A stretch of DNA of 46,527 bases, from contig CAAGKF010000053.1 in NCBI GenBank assembly GCA_900770345.1, forward strand, positions 1-46,527, read 5' to 3'. Of this stretch, positions 42,069 to 46,527 are shown in pieces. Every line of letters begins with the position of its first letter. The stretch's first letter is position 1. The stretch comes from Lachnospiraceae bacterium. Lineage in GTDB: Bacteria; Bacillota; Clostridia; Lachnospirales; Lachnospiraceae. The translations under genes and the position numbers were made by a program. The notes under the pieces were generated by a model that was given only the letters and a program-made list of their open reading frames with translations, ran no database searches and was not told the DNA's origin.

Positions 42069-43769
42069 CTACTCGGCAGATATCAAGTAATAATAGATCG
42101 GCTGCCCTCCGTACTGAAGATCAAACTCCTTATCAGGGAACATCTCCCCCGCTTTCTCAGTCAGTTCTTCGGCCTCCTCCTTTTTTACATCACTGCCATA
42201 ATAAATTGTTATCAGCTCACAGTCCTCGTCCAGCATGGACTTTAAAGCGTCCAGTGCCGTATCCGTTATGGCTTTTCCCACTGCAAGCATGCCGCTGTCG
42301 CCGATAGCCATGATATCGCCTTCCTCAATGTCCATACCATCAATATTGGTACTGCGCACTGCGTAGGTTATCTGGGCAGTCTTTACATTGGACATCTCGG
42401 CGATCATATTGTCCGCATTCTCACCGGCAGACAGATCCGGCATAAAATTCACAAGAGCCGTGATCCCCTGCGGTACCGTCCTGGACGGGATTACGATCAC
42501 ATTCTTATCCTCTGTAAGCTCTGCCGCCTGCTGTGCCGCCATAATGATATTCTTATTATTCGGAAGAATGTAGATATTATCCGCATTCACCTTCTTAACG
42601 GCATTTAACATATCCTCAGTGCTGGGATTCATCGTCTGTCCGCCCTCGATCAGACAGTCAGCGCCGATTCCCTTGAATATCTCATCCAGACCGTCGCCGC
42701 AGGAAACAGCGATAAAACCGAACTCCTTATGCTCCGCGGCAGCTTCTTTTGTTTCCTTCAGTGCTTCTTCCTGCTGAGCCTGCTCCTCTGCAAGGCGCTC
42801 AGAATCCTGAATCAGACGCTCCTGGTGTTCCTCACGCATATTGTCAACCTTCATTCTGGACAGGGAACCGTATGTCAGCCCCTTCTCAAAAGCCAGACCG
42901 GGATGATTGGTATGCACATGGATCTTCACGATCTCATCATCTGATACTACTACCAGCGAATCACCGATGGATTCCAGATAAGTTTTCAGTTCCTTTTCAT
43001 CCTTCTCTGTGTAGCTCTTTTCCAGATTGATAATAAATTCGGTACAGTAGCCGAACCGGATATCAGCCGTTTCAATATCATCCCTTGCTGCGCCTGCAGC
43101 CTTCGGCCTTGTCTGCACCGTTTTCTTTTCATCCAGGGACAGATCCACCGTCTTGCCGGTCAGGCCGTCGAAAGCTCCTTTTACTACCTGCATCAGACCC
43201 TGACCGCCGGAATCCACTACACCGGCCTGCTTCAGCACAGGCAGCATCTCCGGAGTTTGACTCAGCACATAATCTCCATGTTCAATGACAGCGTGTGCGA
43301 ATTCCTCCACATCATCTGTCTGGGATGCCATCTCCAGTGCTTTGTCCGATAATCCCCTGGCAACGGTAAGGATCGTACCCTCCTTTGGCTTCATCACAGC
43401 CTTATAGGCTGTCTCCGTTGCCCTGGCCATGGCATTGGCCAGTGTGGTGGTATCGATGGTGTCCACTGTCCCAATCTCTTTTGTAAAACCTCTCAGGAGC
43501 TGAGACAGAATAACACCGGAATTTCCTCTGGCGCCTCTCAGCGACCCGGAAGAGATCGCTTTGGCAAGCTTTTCCATACTGGGATTTTCCAGATCAGCTA
43601 CTTCCTTTGCTGCTGCCATAATAGTCAGCGTCATATTTGTACCTGTATCTCCGTCAGGAACCGGAAATACATTCAGTTCATTGATCCATTCTTTTTTGGC
43701 CTCCAGGCCTTTCGCCCCCGCCAGAAATGATCGCTTGACCACTTCGGCATCAATCGTACATATACCCAC
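42069..43769 (-). CDS. fakA: DAK2-domain fatty acid kinase subunit (FakA/YloV-like)
   Basis: 566 residues from a GTG at 43769, which has GGAGG nine bases upstream directly after the Asp23 stop; the open frame to 43790 overlaps that gene. Residues about 1-200 are a DhaL-type kinase domain (NVFPVPDGDTGTNMTLTI, GARGNSGVILSQLLRG). The middle and C-terminal parts (about 205-566) are the YloV/FakA regions that bind FakB. The enzyme phosphorylates fatty acids carried by DegV/FakB proteins for phospholipid synthesis. A DegV protein is encoded at 30733. It is coupled to the Asp23 gene, as in yloU-yloV of Bacillus. Confidence 0.9.
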   Translation of the reverse strand: MGICTIDAEVVKRSFLAGAKGLEAKKEWINELNVFPVPDGDTGTNMTLTIMAAAKEVADLENPSMEKLAKAISSGSLRGARGNSGVILSQLLRGFTKEIGTVDTIDTTTLANAMARATETAYKAVMKPKEGTILTVARGLSDKALEMASQTDDVEEFAHAVIEHGDYVLSQTPEMLPVLKQAGVVDSGGQGLMQVVKGAFDGLTGKTVDLSLDEKKTVQTRPKAAGAARDDIETADIRFGYCTEFIINLEKSYTEKDEKELKTYLESIGDSLVVVSDDEIVKIHVHTNHPGLAFEKGLTYGSLSRMKVDNMREEHQERLIQDSERLAEEQAQQEEALKETKEAAAEHKEFGFIAVSCGDGLDEIFKGIGADCLIEGGQTMNPSTEDMLNAVKKVNADNIYILPNNKNIIMAAQQAAELTEDKNVIVIPSRTVPQGITALVNFMPDLSAGENADNMIAEMSNVKTAQITYAVRSTNIDGMDIEEGDIMAIGDSGMLAVGKAITDTALDALKSMLDEDCELITIYYGSDVKKEEAEELTEKAGEMFPDKEFDLQYGGQPIYYYLISAE

Positions 43770-43782
43770 AGGTAACTTCCTC

Positions 43783-44139
43783 CTAATCAATCACTCTAAC
43801 ACCCTCTACATAGATGTTGATCTTCTCAACCTCCATGCCGGTGAATTCTTCTACTCTGTATTTCACGCTTTCGATTAAGTTGTCAGATACTGCAGATATG
43901 CTGACCCCATAGGACACGATTACATGAAAATCAAAGGATATCTTATTATCATTGATATCCACATTAATGCCATGCGTCAGGCTTTCTCTTTTCAGGAGTT
44001 TCACCAGCCCGTCTTTCATGCTGACCGCTGCCATACCTACAATGCCAAAACACTCGACAGCAATGGTTCCTGCATAAAAAGCGATCACATCCGGGCTGAT
44101 CTGGATCTCGCCCATCTTGTTGCTGATTCGTCCCTTCAT
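43783..44139 (-). CDS. Asp23/Gls24 family envelope stress protein (YloU-like)
   Basis: 118 residues. The Asp23 fold is visible as GRISNKMGEIQISPDVIAFY, AGTIAVECFGIVGMA and the strand pair DINDNKISFDFHVIVSYG. Members are small cytoplasmic or membrane-tethered proteins induced by alkaline or cell-wall stress; the molecular role is unclear. I chose the ATG at 44139 because GGAGG lies seven bases upstream, whereas the ATG at 44145 is only one base from it. It directly precedes fakA. Confidence 0.9.
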   Translation of the reverse strand: MKGRISNKMGEIQISPDVIAFYAGTIAVECFGIVGMAAVSMKDGLVKLLKRESLTHGINVDINDNKISFDFHVIVSYGVSISAVSDNLIESVKYRVEEFTGMEVEKINIYVEGVRVID

Positions 44140-44191
44140 AAACATGCCTCCTATCTTATAATCGCAAGTGCCGAAAAATCTTTGCGGGCAC

Positions 44192-44209
44192 TATACTAAC
44201 GACAGTATA
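44192..44209 (-). promoter_or_regulatory. Symmetric TATACT/AGTATA element upstream of Asp23
   Basis: TATACT (44192-44197) and AGTATA (44204-44209) form an inverted repeat with a 6-base centre. On the minus strand the element offers a TATACT -10 but no good -35 at the right distance. It may be promoter plus operator. Confidence 0.35.
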
Positions 44210-44251
44210 CACTATTTTCTGAAAAAAAGAAATAAAATTTTATTTTTTCGC

Positions 44252-44280
44252 TTGCAAAATTTCCAACTTTCTGGTATCAT
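44252..44280 (+). promoter_or_regulatory. Predicted rpmB promoter
   Basis: -35 TTGCAA (44252-44257), a 17-bp spacer and -10 TATCAT (44275-44280), 61 bases before the rpmB start. Confidence 0.65.
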
Positions 44281-44340
44281 ACAGATGTTGTGGATTTTGC
44301 TGTATATAAATCCAAGTAACGGTTAAGGAGGTGCAATAGT

Positions 44341-44526
44341 ATGGCTAAGTGTGCAATCTGTGAAAAGGCAGCTCATTTCGGAAACAAAGTGAGCCATTCC
44401 CATAGAAGATCCAACAAGATGTGGAAAGCAAACGTGAAATCCGTTAAGGTTAAAGTAAACGGTGGAACCCAGAGAATGTACGTATGTACTTCCTGCTTAC
44501 GTTCAGGCCTTGTTGAAAGAGCTTAA
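44341..44526 (+). CDS. rpmB: 50S ribosomal protein L28
   Basis: 61 residues, the normal length for short L28. The sequence starts MAKCAICEKAAHFGNKVSHS and carries two CxxC pairs (C4/C7 and C49/C52 in VCTSCLRSG), the zinc-binding form. Basic KVKVNGG is typical. The ribosome site is AAGGAGGTGCAATAGT. It is monocistronic with a promoter and terminator of its own. Zinc-type L28 is often replaced by a zinc-free paralogue under zinc limitation; no paralogue is in the window. Confidence 0.97.
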   Translation: MAKCAICEKAAHFGNKVSHSHRRSNKMWKANVKSVKVKVNGGTQRMYVCTSCLRSGLVERA

Positions 44527-44544
44527 TGAAACAGAATGTAAAGG

Positions 44545-44572
44545 AGTCCGGACAGAACGTCCGGACTTTTTT
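44545..44572 (+). terminator. Terminator of rpmB
   Basis: AGTCCGGAC (44545-44553) and GTCCGGACT (44559-44567) pair perfectly around a 5-base loop, followed by TTTTTT. A textbook intrinsic terminator. Confidence 0.95.
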
Positions 44573-44591
44573 CTGCCCTTCCATAAATTCC

Positions 44592-44729
44592 CTAACAGCA
44601 GAACAGGTTATAACCCAGAACCAGGCAGCCGATGATAAAGAAAAAAGTAAATATGGTTTCCGGTATAAAAAGGAGCACTGCCATCCCAAGACCAAAGCAG
44701 AACAGCATCAGTCCGCATATTCGTTTCAT
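44592..44729 (-). CDS. Small membrane protein (45 residues)
   Basis: A short gene on the minus strand, ATG at 44729 with AAGGAG nine bases upstream. The product starts MKRICGLMLFCFGLGMAVLL and has a second hydrophobic stretch (TIFTFFFIIGCLVLGY), ending NLFCC. It looks like two membrane helices with a Pro-Glu turn between them and cysteines near both ends. Small proteins of this shape (MKR...FGIGM...) are common and uncharacterised in Clostridia; that likeness is from memory, not a search. It lies alone between rpmB and tRNA-Val. Confidence 0.65.
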   Translation of the reverse strand: MKRICGLMLFCFGLGMAVLLFIPETIFTFFFIIGCLVLGYNLFCC

Positions 44730-44825
44730 TTCTTACCACTCCTTCGTTGATGAAACAGCCCGATGCCGCGAAACGGCATACTGCTGTACTGTAAGATATG
44801 CCGCTTATCTTTTTTTCATTCCTGC

Positions 44826-44853
44826 TTGACAATCTGTTTTTCAGTGCTAAAAT
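44826..44853 (+). promoter_or_regulatory. Predicted tRNA-Val promoter
   Basis: Perfect -35 TTGACA (44826-44831), a 16-bp spacer and -10 TAAAAT (44848-44853), 21 bases before the mature tRNA 5' end. Confidence 0.75.
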
Positions 44854-44874
44854 AGATGGCAGATGGAATCTTAT

Positions 44875-44948
44875 GGAAGCATAGCTCAGCCGGGATGAGC
44901 GTTCGCCTCACACGCGAAAGGTCAGGAGTTCGAGCCTCCTTGCTTCCA
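44875..44948 (+). tRNA. tRNA-Val (anticodon CAC)
   Basis: A 74-base tRNA. Acceptor arms GGAAGCA and TGCTTCC pair, with discriminator A. The anticodon stem TTCGC/GCGAA encloses CTCACAC, giving anticodon CAC (decodes GUG). The T loop GTTCGAG is canonical. CCA is not encoded. Confidence 0.96.
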
Positions 44949-45004
44949 CTAAAAAGCCCAGGTTTTATGCGAGTTTGCGGGACCCGGGGAACCAAAAGGT
45001 AATT

Positions 45005-45068
45005 AAAAAAATAATCAGTGCTGCTCACCAGAGACGTAAAGTTCAGGTACAGCGCTGATTATTTTTTA
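45005..45068 (+). terminator. Terminator downstream of tRNA-Val
   Basis: AAAAAATAATCAGTGCTG (45006-45023) and CAGCGCTGATTATTTTTT (45050-45067) pair over 18 bases with one mismatch around a 26-base loop, ending in a T run. The A-rich left arm makes it potentially bidirectional. Confidence 0.8.
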
Positions 45069-45091
45069 TTCTTGCGGAAAGCATACCCTTC

Positions 45092-45131
45092 CCATAAAAA
45101 TAAGGGTTACCAGCAAATTGCTGATAGCCCT
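45092..45131 (-). terminator. Terminator of gerW
   Basis: AGGGTTACCAGCAA (45103-45116) and TTGCTGATAGCCCT (45118-45131) pair over 14 bases with wobble positions. On the minus strand the stem is followed by TATTTTTAT. It lies about 20 bases after the gerW stop. Confidence 0.75.
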
Positions 45132-45149
45132 GTTTTAATTGGATTTAAA

Positions 45150-45575
45150 TTATTTCACATCCACATGTTCCGTACCTTTATCATAAACCGCTGCCGCATC
45201 CTTCGCAGCCCTCACCGTTTCATCGGACACTGCCGGTTTCCCGCCCAGAAATTTATTGATCAGATCAGGCGCCATATCGATTGCCTTTGTGACAGCATCC
45301 TGGTTCTTTACGTTCACCAGCTTGGTAACACCGTTTTGGATCACCAGCACCGCACTGGGGCTCATTTTTGCGCTCATTCCGCCGCCTCCCCGCTGCTTCT
45401 GCTTGCTGCCTTCCGCAAAAGCTCCGGCCGCCATTCCGCAGGTCACGTCGATCAAGGGAACAATAATGGTTTCTCCTACCTGCACCGGTTCTCCCACAAC
45501 GGTTTTCGTGGTGACAAACTGGTCCATACCCTTAAATAATGTTTCAATTGTGGATGTAAATTGATTTTCTGCCAT
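45150..45575 (-). CDS. gerW: GerW/YtfJ family sporulation protein
   Basis: 141 residues. The family features are TIETLFKGMDQFVTTKTVVG, VGETIIVPLIDVTCGMA, a Gly-rich QRGGGGMSAKMSPSAVLV loop and DLINKF. YtfJ/GerW is made in the forespore in Bacillus and is needed for normal spore germination; here it implies a sporulating lineage. It follows the DUF2953 gene on the same strand, as ytfI-ytfJ do in Bacillus. The C-terminal tail is Ala/Asp-rich. Confidence 0.92.
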   Translation of the reverse strand: MAENQFTSTIETLFKGMDQFVTTKTVVGEPVQVGETIIVPLIDVTCGMAAGAFAEGSKQKQRGGGGMSAKMSPSAVLVIQNGVTKLVNVKNQDAVTKAIDMAPDLINKFLGGKPAVSDETVRAAKDAAAVYDKGTEHVDVK

Positions 45576-45620
45576 ATGATGTCCTCTTCCTCTTTCCCAG
45601 GTTTCCCCGTTTTACCTGCC

Positions 45621-46527
45621 CTATTTTGAAATCAGGCCCCGCAGCAGCTTTCTTGTATATCTGTCGCGTATCAGCATCAGCAGGATCCACAGGAGATTCC
45701 ATACTCTTATCCTGCCTTTAAAGCTTCCCTGAAATTTAAAAATCTGCTCATCAAACACCGGCTCCAGCGTCAGCTGTCGGTGACAGAATGGATAGATCAG
45801 ACTGGCTGCCGCCAGTACCTGCCCTGTTGTGGATGGATCTTCAAAGCCAAAAACAATGCTGCCCTTTCCCTTCCGGGGCCATATGTGAATAATAAGCTTT
45901 TTCGCCTGCCGCAGAATAAGGCGGACCGATGCCTGATTGTTTGTATCTGTGATCCACGCCTTTTTTTCTTCCGTAAAATTTCTGATCCCTTTTAGCTTAT
46001 CACAGATCGCCCGAAAAGAAAATGTCAGTTTCTCAATAATACTTTTAATTTTAATTCTGATCCTTTCACAGAATCCCGGCCTTTCCGAAAATGGCTCCGA
46101 TTCCTGCGGGGTCTTCTCCCGCCTCTTTCCGGTGCTTTTCCCCGCGCTGCCGCAAGAGGCATTTTCTTCCTCCAGTCTTTCCCGGCGCTCCTGGGCCTGC
46201 TTTCTGTATCGCGCCTCATCCTCCTCCAGTTCCCTGCTGAGTTCTTTTTCCAGATCTGTCAGGTCCGCTGACCCATTCTTTTCCAGCTCATTCTTTTCCA
46301 GCTCATTCTTTTCCAGCTCATCCTTCTCCGTTTCTTCCGTTTCTTCCTTTTCCGACTCTTCCTTCTCCGGAAGGCTTTTCTCCATTTTCCATACTGTAAC
46401 CCCCAGCACCTTCAGACGAAGTTTAAGTCTGGCCTCCGCCTTCTTCCAGACTCCTCTGAAAGAGAGAAAATGAAAAAGCCAGAATACGCCGGCTTCTCCC
46501 CCCGCTTCCCCTTCTTTCTCTCCCGGC
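45621..46527 (-). CDS. DUF2953 family protein (5' end outside window)
   Basis: The frame is open from its stop at 45621 through the right edge, so the start is missing; about 301 residues are visible. The visible N terminus has the aromatic strand GVFWLFHFLSFRG and LKLRLKVLGVTVWK, typical of DUF2953 proteins, which normally begin with a membrane helix. A long acidic, Glu/Lys-rich low-complexity insert follows (with LEKNE repeated three times), then IRIKIKSIIEKLTFSF, KAWITDTNNQASVR, FGFEDPSTTGQ and a basic C terminus. The family is sporulation-linked and sits beside GerW; role unknown. Any internal GTG or ATG, such as 46409, would be a false start. Confidence 0.85.
   Translation of the reverse strand, partial: PGEKEGEAGGEAGVFWLFHFLSFRGVWKKAEARLKLRLKVLGVTVWKMEKSLPEKEESEKEETEETEKDELEKNELEKNELEKNGSADLTDLEKELSRELEEDEARYRKQAQERRERLEEENASCGSAGKSTGKRREKTPQESEPFSERPGFCERIRIKIKSIIEKLTFSFRAICDKLKGIRNFTEEKKAWITDTNNQASVRLILRQAKKLIIHIWPRKGKGSIVFGFEDPSTTGQVLAAASLIYPFCHRQLTLEPVFDEQIFKFQGSFKGRIRVWNLLWILLMLIRDRYTRKLLRGLISK
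46273..46320. repeat. 15-bp tandem repeat inside the DUF2953 gene
   Basis: The unit TTCCAGCTCATTCTT (any phase) occurs about three times in tandem, encoding LEKNE repeats in frame on the minus strand. Length in multiples of three keeps the frame, so copy number may vary between strains. Confidence 0.75.

Noticed and set aside
44816..45028. A 70-residue minus-strand frame over tRNA-Val (contains SKEARTPDLSRV).
   Set aside because: It is the well-known false frame produced by translating the complement of a tRNA gene.

Overview
The window looks like a chromosomal segment from a spore-forming, mid-GC member of the Clostridia, most likely family Lachnospiraceae. Evidence: strong Shine-Dalgarno sites (GGAGG-like) before most genes, a GerW/YtfJ sporulation protein beside a DUF2953 protein, an Asp23 protein followed by a FakA-type kinase, a DarA-type c-di-AMP receptor, a short four-cysteine L28, no encoded CCA on the tRNAs, and overall sequence flavour. 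Genus assignment is inference only. I see no CRISPR array, phage, insertion sequence with a transposase, rRNA or plasmid origin.

Region 1 (1-10.8 kb) is an accessory signal-transduction island. On the minus strand, reading right to left, lie: a receiver protein with a histidine-less DHp-like segment (6411-7238); fragments of a surface protein and of an Hpt-like domain (5662-6226); a BvgS/EvgS-like hybrid kinase with two periplasmic solute-binding domains (2301-5507); a receiver-tail relic (2172-2260); a REC-degenerate GGDEF-EAL c-di-GMP phosphodiesterase (459-2111); and the start of a lipoprotein ABC solute-binding protein (1-364). Facing the other way is a dCache hybrid kinase (7420-10347) whose first receiver has lost its aspartate. 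The block ends in two hairpins and the tail of a dead histidine kinase (10523-10690) containing a perfect 15-bp stem-loop. The inferred job is to sense extracellular solutes and set c-di-GMP turnover by phosphorelay.

Region 2 (10.8-24.3 kb) is core genome: darA, an HtrA-type protease, tmcAL, bioY under a BirA-like operator, a methyltransferase, a HAD and a histidine phosphatase, the DUF711/ACT pair, walJ, coaE, polA, a zinc-finger anti-sigma-like membrane protein and tRNA-Leu(CAA).

Region 3 (24.3-36.8 kb) holds an M20 peptidase, a 55-residue small protein, a DUF4163/DUF3298-like anchored protein, upp, a hexapeptide acyltransferase-like protein, topB, a DegV lipid-binding protein, a YibE/F membrane protein, a secreted metallophosphatase, galM and asd.

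Region 4 (36.9-46.5 kb) holds parC/parE-type topoisomerase subunits, a BI-1 family protein, the Asp23-FakA pair, rpmB, a 45-residue membrane protein, tRNA-Val(CAC), gerW and the 3' part of a DUF2953 gene that runs off the right edge. DegV (FakB-like) and FakA are the two halves of a fatty-acid kinase. The most distinctive regulatory observation is that topB and parE, each with a TTGCCA -35, both have a perfect inverted repeat placed at the predicted transcription start.
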